From Acetatifactor muris (GTDB lineage Bacteria; Bacillota; Clostridia; Lachnospirales; Lachnospiraceae): a stretch of 64,000 bases of DNA. Under the pieces are notes generated by a model. That model saw only the letters and a program-made list of their open reading frames with translations, searched no databases and was not told where the DNA came from. The stretch is from positions 186,001-250,000 of the forward strand of contig NZ_JANJZD010000005.1 in the NCBI RefSeq assembly GCF_024623325.1, given 5' to 3'. Position 1 is the stretch's first letter. Each line of letters opens with the position of its first letter. Shown one piece after another: positions 19,506 through 29,002 of this stretch. The position numbers were made by a program, and so were the translations under genes.

Positions 19506-21023
19506 TCATGAGTTTCTGTATAGATTACGCCCTTTGAGAACCCTGAGAATCACGGGCAAAACAACTACTCCATAAATACTCAATGTTATCATGGCAGTAA
19601 TACAAAATCTCGCATAAGTATTCTGAATATTAATGTATTTACATATCAATACCTTTACACATATACATGCCCCAATCCCAATAAGCCAAAATATCATATC
19701 CTGTTTAAAATCTGAAATTTTTAAATAACGATTATGTTTCCTTGATGAAACTATATTCATAACTGCACTGATCAGGACCGAAATCGTACTTGCAACGGTA
19801 ATTCCCAGAATCCCCCAGAACCGGCTCAATACTATGCTTAAAATAATATTCACAACAATGCTGATAGTGCTGTTAATTGTCGGTCCTCTTGAATCCTGAT
19901 AACCGTACTGAAGTCTTGTAAATAATTCTCTTAATGCACAGGGTATAAACATGCCTCCGTATCCCATCAAAGCATATGTGGAGCTTTCTATGGCGGCAGA
20001 GTCAAATGCACCTCTGCCATATACCGCAGTCACAATATCCTTTGCATTCACTATGGAAATAATGGTTACAGGTATCAATATGGTAACGAAAAAAGTTATA
20101 AAATATCGGATTATTAATGCCGTTTTCTCATCATCCTTTCTGGCAATATTCTGAGCGATTCTTGTAAATGCAATGCCACAAACTGCGCCTGTAAATCCGG
20201 TAATAAAATTAGTGAGAACCGCACTGTAACTCATGGCTGTCACAGTTCCGCCACCCAATTCTGTGGCTAATATCTTATCGACAAGTTGATTTATGTATAC
20301 CATTGCATAGCTGAAAAGCAACGGCGCTATCATCTTAAGAAGCCTTTTTACATTATCATCAAAAGTAAAACCTCGTAATTCAAATCTCCAATATTTTTTT
20401 GAATACATTCCCAAATAAAATAAGTTAACAGCAGCATATAACAGAAAACTTAAAATCAAAGTCTGTACTCCAAGTGAATTTGTAAATAAAATAATACATA
20501 CAATAAATACAAGACTCTGATTCACACTTGTAATTTCTCCGGGAAGGAAACTGTCGTTTCCTTTCAATAACGCGTTAAATATGGCAGTAATAACGAGTAT
20601 CACCAGAGAAAACGCATATATTCGCACATTGTGAACTAAAGAATCAAATATTTCCCCTGAATAGGAGGGCGCAATTATTTTTGATACCATTGGGGAGAAA
20701 GCAAATATCAGAGATGAAATCAGAATCGATATAATTCCAAAAATCTTTAAAACATTTGATACAAAATGTTTTTCATCCTGATTATTTTCTTTTACTGAAA
20801 TATAGATGGGTATAAAAGCTGTAATCATTGTCTGCGCAATCAAAAACTCAAAATCAGTTATTATCCCCTGAGACAATGATATAACATCCGTATCCGCAGT
20901 TGCTCCAAATGCATTGGCGACTACAATCTGTTTCACGAAACCTAACAGCTTAGCTATCAGCAAAACAGAAGACACTGAAAATACCGTTTTAAAAATACTT
21001 CGATTTCTACCAGCATGATTCAT
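19506..21023 (-). CDS. murJ: MurJ/MviN-type lipid-linked oligosaccharide flippase
   Basis: 505 aa with 13-14 hydrophobic segments. The N-terminal SVLLIAKLLGFVKQIVVANA and FVLTRLQYG-like RELFTRLQYGYQDSRGP are MurJ signatures. MurJ flips lipid II, but MurJ homologs inside polysaccharide loci of Firmicutes probably act as the Wzx-type flippase of the locus. No other flippase is present here, which supports that role. It sits between the asparagine-synthase-like gene (14 bases upstream) and the O-acetylation pair. Confidence 0.85.
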   Translation of the reverse strand: MNHAGRNRSIFKTVFSVSSVLLIAKLLGFVKQIVVANAFGATADTDVISLSQGIITDFEFLIAQTMITAFIPIYISVKENNQDEKHFVSNVLKIFGIISILISSLIFAFSPMVSKIIAPSYSGEIFDSLVHNVRIYAFSLVILVITAIFNALLKGNDSFLPGEITSVNQSLVFIVCIILFTNSLGVQTLILSFLLYAAVNLFYLGMYSKKYWRFELRGFTFDDNVKRLLKMIAPLLFSYAMVYINQLVDKILATELGGGTVTAMSYSAVLTNFITGFTGAVCGIAFTRIAQNIARKDDEKTALIIRYFITFFVTILIPVTIISIVNAKDIVTAVYGRGAFDSAAIESSTYALMGYGGMFIPCALRELFTRLQYGYQDSRGPTINSTISIVVNIILSIVLSRFWGILGITVASTISVLISAVMNIVSSRKHNRYLKISDFKQDMIFWLIGIGACICVKVLICKYINIQNTYARFCITAMITLSIYGVVVLPVILRVLKGRNLYRNS

Positions 21024-21037
21024 AGTTGTCCCTTATT

Positions 21038-22663
21038 CTATTTCAAATATCTTTTAATATCTCTATACCAGGTCTTACCGTACCTTTTTTCCATCATAAA
21101 TATTGTAAGCAGTAAAATAATACCCGCACGATCTGCTTTTATTGCTTTCTTCTGAGATATGGCTTTATACAGCGCAACCTCAAACACTGCAAAATTGTTC
21201 ACATCCGTATTTCTTTTAAGCGGAATGCCTAAGGGATATGCAATTCTGACAAGAATTCCTCCGCAGATTCGCTTCATTTTATCTAAGAACGGTGTCGGCG
21301 CGCTTAAGTTTAAATGTTTTTTTGTTCCAACACCGTATTTCCTGCCAAGGTGTTCTGTAATATACTTTTCATACAGGTATTGTCCTATTCTGAGCTTTGG
21401 GGACAAACTATACCAATACGTCAGCATATCATGGTCCCAGCATGGCAAGAGCCATTCATAGCCAAAATAACCATGGACAGCATTCATATTTAAGTAACAA
21501 TGTGTATGAAATCCTGATGTCTCAATGCAATCCAACGCGCTTACAAAGCTTTCATAGTCTTTCACAGATATGCCCATTCCCTGAAGAAATTTCAATATGT
21601 CGCTTTTATATTTTCTCTCAGCCTCTTCAGTGATGCTGAATTTTACAAAGCGCTGCCGGACATTATATTCCGCTGCTCCTTCGTTGGAAAATCCAAATTG
21701 TTCGGCCCTCTTACTATCCGGGATATAAAACCCTGTAGGCATATCATTGCACAGGCCGGTAATAAATACCGCATTGTCAGGAAGCATTCCCGTTTCCTTG
21801 AGTCTATTTACGGCATAATAATTCTGAAGATATGTAATATAATCAGGTCTGTTTGAATAATCAAGATACCCGTCCTCATGTATAAGCTCTCTTATCTCAC
21901 TGTCGTTGTACTGGACATTATACCACTTATACCCCAGTGCATTCGCAACCTTTCTGGATTGTTCTACTTCAAAAGACCCTTCCCTTCCATACGTATAACA
22001 GATAACGTCATCCACACCATTATCTTTTAAGGAACATGCCACATAGCGGGAATCATACCCACCGCTTAATGATATTACAACAGTCCTTCCCTCTGCAGCT
22101 GCAATTATCCTTTTCATCATTGCCTGTGTTCTTTCATCTAATTCCTGTATTGCGGTTTCCTCACTGCGGTCAGAAACATTTCCTGCATGCACATAATATG
22201 AGGTTTCAATGGCTGAATTATTTTTAATCCTGCATACGGAACCTATCTGTATCTGTTTAATACGTTTGTATACAGTATTGTTATACCCTACATAGGAAGT
22301 GGCATAAAGTTCAAATGCGCGTAAAGAATCAAGTTCATCATAATTGTTGTCACTCTTTATAATCGCGTCCACATCATCGGCTACCACTTTCAAATCATCT
22401 GTGTAATACAATGGAATAGACCCGGCGACATCACTGGCAAGCCATATTTCACTTCCATGCTCTATAATGATTGCAAATACACCATAAATTTTTTGTAAGT
22501 ACTTCCTGAACTTTTCAAAGGAATCAATATTGTATAATTGCTCAATGGCTTCCTCCGATCTCCATACTTCTCCATTTTCCGCCTGAAGATAACCTTTAAA
22601 ATAGATTCCCTTCTTATTCGTCCACTTATATCCTCTATTTTTATTGCAAATAATCTCCGCCAT
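21038..22663 (-). CDS. Asparagine synthase-like amidotransferase of the polysaccharide locus
   Basis: 541 aa. The C-terminal half is an asparagine-synthetase ATP-pyrophosphatase domain with the PP-loop VISLSGGYDSR near residue 200 and ICYTYGREGS after it. The N-terminal half resembles an Ntn glutaminase domain (WLASDVAGSIPLYY), but the sequence starts MAEIICN and lacks the Cys2 nucleophile, so glutamine hydrolysis is doubtful. Homologs in O-antigen loci (for example WbpS of Pseudomonas) amidate uronic acids. Here it follows a full set for a diacetamido-uronic acid, so converting that acid to a uronamide is a reasonable inference. Confidence 0.8.
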   Translation of the reverse strand: MAEIICNKNRGYKWTNKKGIYFKGYLQAENGEVWRSEEAIEQLYNIDSFEKFRKYLQKIYGVFAIIIEHGSEIWLASDVAGSIPLYYTDDLKVVADDVDAIIKSDNNYDELDSLRAFELYATSYVGYNNTVYKRIKQIQIGSVCRIKNNSAIETSYYVHAGNVSDRSEETAIQELDERTQAMMKRIIAAAEGRTVVISLSGGYDSRYVACSLKDNGVDDVICYTYGREGSFEVEQSRKVANALGYKWYNVQYNDSEIRELIHEDGYLDYSNRPDYITYLQNYYAVNRLKETGMLPDNAVFITGLCNDMPTGFYIPDSKRAEQFGFSNEGAAEYNVRQRFVKFSITEEAERKYKSDILKFLQGMGISVKDYESFVSALDCIETSGFHTHCYLNMNAVHGYFGYEWLLPCWDHDMLTYWYSLSPKLRIGQYLYEKYITEHLGRKYGVGTKKHLNLSAPTPFLDKMKRICGGILVRIAYPLGIPLKRNTDVNNFAVFEVALYKAISQKKAIKADRAGIILLLTIFMMEKRYGKTWYRDIKRYLK

Positions 22664-22696
22664 AGGTTGCTCCTCCCATTCAAGTCTCAGAAACTT

Positions 22697-24025
22697 TTAT
22701 AACCTCCAGAATCGCATACCGGATGCCTTCAATTCATCCATACGATACAGAGATTTCACATCTATAAGAACTTTATCCTCATCAGCCTGCTCACTCTTAA
22801 AGAGCTCTTTCAGCTGCATCATTGACATAGAGCGGTATTCGCTATGTCCGACAGCCACAATGACACAATCTGCTTTCGGAATATCTTCCCACGCAACCAA
22901 ATTTACACCATATTCCTGTTTTGCCACTTCGGGATCCGCCCATGAATCGGTTACAACAGGATTGATTTCATACTCCTTCAAACGGTTTATAATATCTACA
23001 ACTTTACTGTTACGCGTATCCGGACAGTTTTCTTTGAATGTCAGCCCCATAATCAATACTGTCGCTTTTTTAGGAGCCAGTCCTGCCTCAATCATTTCCT
23101 TGATGGCTGCATCTGCTACAAAAGCACCGATACTGTCATTTACCTTACGGCCATTCAAAATGATCTGACTATGGTAACCCAGCTTTTCGGCCGCATTTGT
23201 AAGATAATAGGGATCTATGCCTATACAGTGCCCGCCGACAAGACCTGGTTTAAACCCCAACGCATTCCATTTTGTATTCATTCCTGCCAGTACTTCATCT
23301 GTATCAATACGCATTCGATCACATATCATTGCAATCTCATTCATAAAAGCTATATTGATGTCTCTCTGACTGTTTTCTACAACTTTTACTGCTTCAGCTG
23401 TTTTTATGTTGGACACCATAAAAGTTCCCGCCTTAATAACGATGTCATATACCTTTTTTATCTCCCCGGCAGATTCTTCATCCATACCCGAAACAACTTT
23501 TACAATATTGGGAAGTCGATGTATGTAGTCACCCGGATTGATTCTTTCAGGGCTATAGCCAATCTTCCAGTCTACCCCACACTTAAGTCCGGATTCCTTC
23601 TCAATAATGGGTACGCAAATATTTTCCGTAACCCCCGGATACACAGTCGACTCAAAAACCACAATAGTTCCCGGTGCGAGATTTTGTCCAACTGTACGTG
23701 ATGCTCCCTCAACCGGCTTCAGGTCAGGCGTTGTATCATCATTCACAGGTGTGGGTACTGCCACTATGATAAATTTCGCTTCTTTTAGGCGATCCGGGTC
23801 TGATGTAAAATCTACAGTTGTGTCCTTAATAGCCTTCCCAACTTCATTGGTCGCATCAATGCCACTGGCATATTCCTTCACACGCTTTTCGTTTATATCA
23901 AAACCAATCACTTTTATATGTTTGGCAAATTCCACCGCAATTGGCATCCCGACATATCCCAAGCCAACAAGGGCCAATTTCTCTTTTCCGGAAATCAGCC
24001 CCTGATAGATGTTATTAAATTCCAT
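22697..24025 (-). CDS. UDP-N-acetylglucosamine 6-dehydrogenase (WbpA/TviB-like nucleotide sugar dehydrogenase)
   Basis: 442 aa. The NAD-binding motif LVGLGYVGMP is near residue 20. The catalytic region reads GGHCIGIDPYYLT (Cys near residue 272), with the invariant lysine in KWNALGFKPG just before it. MGLTFKENCPDTRNS is the C-terminal domain signature. Enzymes of this branch oxidise C6 of UDP-HexNAc to a uronic acid using two NAD. With the WbpB/WbpD/WbpE/WbpI-like genes upstream it should supply UDP-GlcNAcA, the first step toward UDP-2,3-diacetamido-2,3-dideoxy-mannuronic acid. ManNAc versus GlcNAc specificity is inferred from this context. Confidence 0.88.
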   Translation of the reverse strand: MEFNNIYQGLISGKEKLALVGLGYVGMPIAVEFAKHIKVIGFDINEKRVKEYASGIDATNEVGKAIKDTTVDFTSDPDRLKEAKFIIVAVPTPVNDDTTPDLKPVEGASRTVGQNLAPGTIVVFESTVYPGVTENICVPIIEKESGLKCGVDWKIGYSPERINPGDYIHRLPNIVKVVSGMDEESAGEIKKVYDIVIKAGTFMVSNIKTAEAVKVVENSQRDINIAFMNEIAMICDRMRIDTDEVLAGMNTKWNALGFKPGLVGGHCIGIDPYYLTNAAEKLGYHSQIILNGRKVNDSIGAFVADAAIKEMIEAGLAPKKATVLIMGLTFKENCPDTRNSKVVDIINRLKEYEINPVVTDSWADPEVAKQEYGVNLVAWEDIPKADCVIVAVGHSEYRSMSMMQLKELFKSEQADEDKVLIDVKSLYRMDELKASGMRFWRL

Positions 24026-24121
24026 TTTCTTCTCTGCTCCTTTTCTACATTTATAGAGATTTGATCTTCCACCAGCATCTTTTATAGAGTTTTAGCCGTC
24101 AACAACAATATCTATAAAATG

Positions 24122-25249
24122 CTACTCCTCCAACAGCACCTTACAGATCCGGTCAACTTCCTCCTCCATCAGGTATGGGTGCATCGGAAGACTAAGACAG
24201 CGTTTCGTCGCCTCAACAGTATTCGGATACAGGGAATCATCCAGCCCCATCCATTTATAAGCTTCCTGCTGATGTAATCCACGAGGATAATAAATCATGG
24301 ATGGTATATCTGCTGTTTTAAGCTTAGCCTGCATCTCGTCACGCTCCTGCCTATTATCAAACAATACTGTGTACTGTGCCCAAGAGGAAAGAAATCCCGG
24401 AAGGACCGTCGGTGTAACAAATTTACATCTCAATCGCTTAGAATACCAATCCGCCACACGATTAACGTCACTAATCTCATGACTTACAAAAGCATCAAAC
24501 TTTGGCAAAATAATTGCCGCCTGAAGAGTATCAAGACGGCTGTTTATACCAATTTCTCGATTATCATACTTATCAGCCGGGCTTTTACCCTGAGCGCGAA
24601 GAGATCTTAATCTCGCATCTTCTTCCTCGGAATCAGTGAAAATTGCCCCACCATCGCCATAGCAGCCTAAAGGCTTTGCCGGGAAGAAAGACGTGGTAGA
24701 CATATCCCCAAAAGAGCATGCCAGCTTACCTCTTATATTTCCCCCAAACCCCTGGGCGCCATCTTCCAACACCTTGAGATTATATTTTTCTGCAATTGGA
24801 AGAATTCTGTCATAGTCTGCCGGCTGCCCGAAAAGATCTACCGGAACGACTACCTTCGGGGTAAGCTTTCCTTCGGAAATTACTCTTTTTATTTGCTCTT
24901 CCAGGGACTCCGGACTCATATTAAAGGTAGTGATATCAATATCTACCAGTACCGGTATTGCTCCAAGAACAGAACTTGTTCCTGCGGATGCAAAATAAGT
25001 AAAATCCGATGTGAACACTGCATCACCAGGGCCAATATCCCATGCCATGAGTGCAAGCTGAAGCGCATCCGTGCCGTTGCCGCATGCCACACAATGCTTC
25101 CTGCCTACGTATTCTGCCAGTTTGTTTTCCAGCTCTGTTACGGGTTTCCCCAGAATAAAGGCAGAACTGTCAATGACTGCCTGAATTCCTGCATCAATTT
25201 CCGGCTTTAATGCCCTGTACTGTGCTTTTAAGTCTCTGAATTGCATCAA
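24122..25249 (-). CDS. DegT/DnrJ-family sugar aminotransferase (WbpE-like)
   Basis: 375 aa PLP enzyme. The pattern VLEDGAQGFGG (Asp and Gln contacting PLP) is near residue 160 and the catalytic lysine lies in SFFPAKPLGCYGDGG near residue 188. These residues fit the WbpE/WlbC group that transfers an amino group to C3 of UDP-3-keto-GlcNAcA. The neighbouring Gfo/Idh oxidase, N-acetyltransferase and dehydrogenase complete that pathway. Start ATG at 25249 has GGGAGG a few bases upstream. Confidence 0.88.
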   Translation of the reverse strand: MMQFRDLKAQYRALKPEIDAGIQAVIDSSAFILGKPVTELENKLAEYVGRKHCVACGNGTDALQLALMAWDIGPGDAVFTSDFTYFASAGTSSVLGAIPVLVDIDITTFNMSPESLEEQIKRVISEGKLTPKVVVPVDLFGQPADYDRILPIAEKYNLKVLEDGAQGFGGNIRGKLACSFGDMSTTSFFPAKPLGCYGDGGAIFTDSEEEDARLRSLRAQGKSPADKYDNREIGINSRLDTLQAAIILPKFDAFVSHEISDVNRVADWYSKRLRCKFVTPTVLPGFLSSWAQYTVLFDNRQERDEMQAKLKTADIPSMIYYPRGLHQQEAYKWMGLDDSLYPNTVEATKRCLSLPMHPYLMEEEVDRICKVLLEE

Positions 25250-25315
25250 ATTACCTCCCGGTTATAGAAGCTTATCTATTTTATTTTTCTGCTGCTTTCA
25301 CAAATAAATGTATTA

Positions 25316-26212
25316 TTACTTCTTTTCAAATACTTTAGCCGGATTTCCTGCAACTATTATACCCGCGTCAACAGATTTTGTAACAGTTGACCCCATGCCA
25401 ATAATAGCCTTCTCACCGACATTGATACGATTTCGAAGCACCGCATTAATGCCCACATAAGAATGTTCCCCCAGGCTATCAAACCCGCCAATGATTCCAC
25501 CCGCTGTAATTTCAACATTTTTCTGCAGAAAAACATCATGTCCCAAATGTACAAGTGCATCAATCTTTACATAATCTTCTATCACGGTATCGCCACCGGA
25601 ACCACAGGATATATTATCATGAGTCCCAACTTCTACATTATTTCCGATGATGACCCTGCCAAGTGTTGGAATCCTGAGTTTATTGCCAGCTTCATCTTCA
25701 GCCATTGTAAATCCGTTTGCACCAATAACCGCATTTTCATTGGCCAGAAAGTTATTACCAATTGTGCTGTGACGAACAATCGTTCCTGCAAGTATCTTTG
25801 CATTCTCACCAATCTGAACATCCGGCCCGATAACACAGCCGGGCTCAATGTATGCGTCGTCAGGGATATTGACATCCTCGCTGACATAATAGCCTCCTGC
25901 AGTTAATGTATATCGCAATGCCTTTTCTTCTGTAAAGCGCTCCTCTGCAAACTGAACAGCAAACCTTGCATAGGCAAGTTGAGGCTTTTCAGAAAAATGG
26001 AACGCATGCTTCTCTGCCAGAAAACTCGGAATTTTTGTTTGATGTTCTGCAAAAATCAGGCATTTGTCCACGTTTTCCAGTTTCGCTAGCAGGTGCTCCA
26101 CCTTTTTACTTATAAACATCGCCGTGTTTGATTTGGGTGCACCTATGTAAGATATTCCCACAATGTCAAAGGATTTGCCTTCAACAATTCGCCCAACATT
26201 GATTTTCATCAT
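25316..26212 (-). CDS. LpxD-like left-handed beta-helix acyltransferase
   Basis: 298 aa. Residues about 1-100 form an N-terminal uridine-binding-like domain. Residues 110-298 contain hexapeptide repeats ([LIV]-G-x4), with the LpxD-like catalytic segment VKIDALVHLGHDVF (His near residue 233). LpxD adds (R)-3-hydroxyacyl chains to UDP-glucosamine in Gram-negative lipid A synthesis. In a Gram-positive polysaccharide locus it more likely acylates an amino sugar nucleotide. It sits between the WbpD-like and WbpE-like genes. A MaoC-like hydratase that could supply a hydroxyacyl donor lies in the same operon at 34768-35163. Confidence 0.8.
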   Translation of the reverse strand: MMKINVGRIVEGKSFDIVGISYIGAPKSNTAMFISKKVEHLLAKLENVDKCLIFAEHQTKIPSFLAEKHAFHFSEKPQLAYARFAVQFAEERFTEEKALRYTLTAGGYYVSEDVNIPDDAYIEPGCVIGPDVQIGENAKILAGTIVRHSTIGNNFLANENAVIGANGFTMAEDEAGNKLRIPTLGRVIIGNNVEVGTHDNISCGSGGDTVIEDYVKIDALVHLGHDVFLQKNVEITAGGIIGGFDSLGEHSYVGINAVLRNRINVGEKAIIGMGSTVTKSVDAGIIVAGNPAKVFEKK

Positions 26213-26245
26213 GCAGCCCTCCTTTCAGAGAGCAGATGAAAAATA

Positions 26246-26830
26246 CTATTTAAGCACTGCCCCCCCCCGAGCTGTTACAGAATGCTTAAGACACTCATAG
26301 CTTTTACCGCAATCCGGGCAAATCATGTCTTCATTTAATACTTGTCCACACTTGCAGACCCAACCGATTCGTTTTGCCGGAACACCTGCCATCAATGCAT
26401 GAGGCTCCACATTTTTTGTTACCACTGCCCCAGCGGCTATGGTTGCATATTCACCAATCTCATGCCCACACACAATGGTACAGTTAGCCCCGAGTGTAGC
26501 ATCATGCCTGACAATGGTTTTTTTGTAACCTTCATGCCCCTTCGGATAGCGTGCCCTTGGAGTAAGATCATTTGTAAAAACCATTGATGGTCCGCAGAAA
26601 ACATAATCCTCAAGTTCAACGCCTTCATAGAGTGATACATTGTTTTGTACCCTGACTCCATTCCCAATCCTTACATTATTTGAGATATTCACATTCTGCC
26701 CAAAAGAACAGTTATTTCCAATCTTTGCCCCTGACTGAATATGACTAAAATGCCAGATTTTAGTGTCTTCTCCAATCTCAACATCCTCATCAACAATGCT
26801 GGTCGGGTGAATATAAATCTTACCCATCAC
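26246..26830 (-). CDS. UDP-2-acetamido-3-amino uronic acid N-acetyltransferase (WbpD/WlbB-like)
   Basis: 194 aa left-handed beta-helix protein. Hexapeptide repeats start at [20 protein letters not shown], and [20 protein letters not shown] with [19 protein letters not shown] is characteristic of the WbpD/WlbB 3-N-acetyltransferases. A C-terminal four-cysteine knot (CKCGQ...CPDCG, residues about 160-178) is an extra zinc ribbon. It overlaps the oxidoreductase gene by 4 bases, a sign of translational coupling. Its role would be acetylation of the C3 amine made by the WbpE-like enzyme. Confidence 0.87.
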   Translation of the reverse strand: MMGKIYIHPTSIVDEDVEIGEDTKIWHFSHIQSGAKIGNNCSFGQNVNISNNVRIGNGVRVQNNVSLYEGVELEDYVFCGPSMVFTNDLTPRARYPKGHEGYKKTIVRHDATLGANCTIVCGHEIGEYATIAAGAVVTKNVEPHALMAGVPAKRIGWVCKCGQVLNEDMICPDCGKSYECLKHSVTARGGAVLK

Positions 26831-27912
26831 AATACTCCCTCTCCAAATCTGCCGACAAAGTCTAACGTGGAACAGAATTCAAGCGGTAATTTCACAGGCC
26901 TGTGCTCAGCAGCAGATTTATAGATTGCTAATACCAACTCCAATGCTTTTTTTCCATCTTCACCGGTAACATAAGGATCTCTATGATTTCGTATAGCATC
27001 AATCACATCGGCATAGAGCGGCGTGTGACCAAATCCGTAAACATTTGGCGGATTTTCTGCATAAGTAGCTTTTACATGTTCCGGATCGTCTAATCCGTCA
27101 GCAAAGCTCCACTCCTCGATAATATTGTCACTCGTCCCTGCTGCTTTCGCTGTCCCCTTTTCTCCAAAGATATAAAGTGTCTCTTCCAAGTTCTTCGGGT
27201 AGATATTGGTAGTCCCTTCGATAAGGCCATAAGATCCATTCTTAAACTTCACGATTGCCATGCCAATGTCTTCTGCTTCAAGATAAGGATGCTGAAGCTG
27301 ATCTGTATATGCCATAACCTCTTCCACCTCATCCCCCATCATCCAACGAAGCAGATCTATATTATGAATACACTGGTTCATTAAGCATCCTCCATCCTGA
27401 GCCCAGGTGCCGCGCCAGGGAGCCTGCTCGTAGTAGTCCCTGCCACGATTCCAGCGAATATGTGCAGCGCCATGAGAAAGGCGCCCAAAACGTCCCGCTT
27501 CAAGAGCTTTGCGTATGTATTGGATTGATTTATTAAACCGGTTTTGATGGTTGGCACAAACGATCACACCAGCTTCATGGCCCGCATTGATGATCGCATC
27601 TGCATCTGCAATTGATAATGCAATAGGTTTTTCGATAATTACATTGCAGCCAGCAGCAATGCAATCTATTGCTATAGCAGCATGTTTACCGGACTCCGTG
27701 GCAATCGCTACAAGTTCAGGCTTTTCAATCGCCAACATTTCCCTGTAATCAGTATACTTTTTAACATGTTCCAATCCGAATTTCTCAGATTTCTTTTCCA
27801 TCACTTCCGATAAAATGTCACACATAGCCACAAAGTCAAGCTTGTTATTCTTTGCGGCCTCAATATGATTGGGGCTTATGCGACCGCATCCTATAAGTGC
27901 ATATTTCATCAT
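26827..27912 (-). CDS. Gfo/Idh/MocA-family oxidase (WbpB/WlbA-like)
   Basis: 361 aa. The N-terminal Rossmann motif is [13 protein letters not shown] and the family signature [12 protein letters not shown] contains the conserved lysine (near residue 95). [21 protein letters not shown] carries the catalytic-region His and Asp. WbpB/WlbA oxidise C3 of UDP-GlcNAcA to a 3-keto sugar. The downstream acetyltransferase gene overlaps its end by 4 bases, and the epimerase gene is 8 bases upstream. Strong pathway context. Confidence 0.88.
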   Translation of the reverse strand: MMKYALIGCGRISPNHIEAAKNNKLDFVAMCDILSEVMEKKSEKFGLEHVKKYTDYREMLAIEKPELVAIATESGKHAAIAIDCIAAGCNVIIEKPIALSIADADAIINAGHEAGVIVCANHQNRFNKSIQYIRKALEAGRFGRLSHGAAHIRWNRGRDYYEQAPWRGTWAQDGGCLMNQCIHNIDLLRWMMGDEVEEVMAYTDQLQHPYLEAEDIGMAIVKFKNGSYGLIEGTTNIYPKNLEETLYIFGEKGTAKAAGTSDNIIEEWSFADGLDDPEHVKATYAENPPNVYGFGHTPLYADVIDAIRNHRDPYVTGEDGKKALELVLAIYKSAAEHRPVKLPLEFCSTLDFVGRFGEGVL

Positions 27913-27920
27913 TTATTTCC

Positions 27921-28997
27921 TCAGCTTTTCATATAATTTTCCAGTGCACTAACTATCTTTTCTGCTGAATGCCCATCTCCAAATGGCAAGTAGTTTTCAT
28001 CTATCTTTTGAATGTGACTAAGCTTTTCTACGATTTCTTCAGCGACAGGACGACTCAATTCATTCCGATTATCAACCATTGTTTCAGGCCAAGCCACAAA
28101 ATTCAAAATAGTAATACATTTTTTGCCAGCATAAAACGCTTCCCTCTGCAAACCACCTGAATCAGTCACAATCTTCTTAGCATTCTTCACTAAACATGCA
28201 CTTTCTAAATATCCAACTGGCTCTGTAAGTACCATCTTTGTGAACTTATATTTTTCTTGTAAACTTATGGCTCTTTTTTTATTTCTTGGATGTACCGGAT
28301 AAATAGTTGACGCATCTAACATTTCCATAGCCTTAAATATTTCCAGCAGGTCTTCATCATTAGTGTTTTCTTCTCGATGACAAGTCAAATAGTAGAATTC
28401 ATTCGGAATTTTTATAGTACCTCCTTGAAGAAGTACTAATTCGATCTCCTCTGGCTTCAACTTATTACTATACTCTATAAAAGCATCATACATAGGATCA
28501 CCTACAAGCAAGCCTTTATCTTGTAGTCCTTCTTTTGACATCTCATCATATCCGCTTCTTGTTGATGCCAAAAGCAGACTTGATACATGATCTGTGCAAA
28601 TCCGGTTTATTTCTTCCGGATTCGTCATACTATGGACCCTTGCCCCAGCCTCCACATGGCATATAGGGATATGTAGTTTTACAGATGCAAGAGCTGCCGC
28701 TAATGTTGAGTTAGTATCACCATAAATCAATAACCAATCCGGTTTTTCTTTGATCAAAACTTCTTCTATTGCAATCATCATTTTGCCAGTCATCTGGGCA
28801 TGTGTTCCGCCGGATACCCCAAGATTATAATCTGGGTCAGGAATATTCAATTCGGAAAAAAATCTCTCTGACATGTTATAATCAAAATGTTGTCCAGTAT
28901 GTACAAGCACTTCCTGGTGTTTTTTCCTCAACACATGTGATACCACCGCTGCTTTAATAAACTGTGGTCTGGCACCAACTACAGTTACTATTTTCAT
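27921..28997 (-). CDS. wecB: Non-hydrolysing UDP-N-acetylglucosamine 2-epimerase (WecB/WbpI type)
   Basis: 358 aa. The start VVGARPQFIKAAVVSHVL, HTGQHFDYNMS, GDTNSTLAAAL, CHVEAGAR and SGGLQREAFYAGKK are the hallmark segments of the GT-B fold epimerase. With the four Wbp-type genes downstream it most likely works as WbpI, converting UDP-GlcNAc(3NAc)A to UDP-ManNAc(3NAc)A. A plain UDP-ManNAc role (WecB) cannot be excluded because the two are hard to separate by motif. Confidence 0.88.
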   Translation of the reverse strand: MKIVTVVGARPQFIKAAVVSHVLRKKHQEVLVHTGQHFDYNMSERFFSELNIPDPDYNLGVSGGTHAQMTGKMMIAIEEVLIKEKPDWLLIYGDTNSTLAAALASVKLHIPICHVEAGARVHSMTNPEEINRICTDHVSSLLLASTRSGYDEMSKEGLQDKGLLVGDPMYDAFIEYSNKLKPEEIELVLLQGGTIKIPNEFYYLTCHREENTNDEDLLEIFKAMEMLDASTIYPVHPRNKKRAISLQEKYKFTKMVLTEPVGYLESACLVKNAKKIVTDSGGLQREAFYAGKKCITILNFVAWPETMVDNRNELSRPVAEEIVEKLSHIQKIDENYLPFGDGHSAEKIVSALENYMKS

Positions 28998-29002
28998 ATG
29001 AT

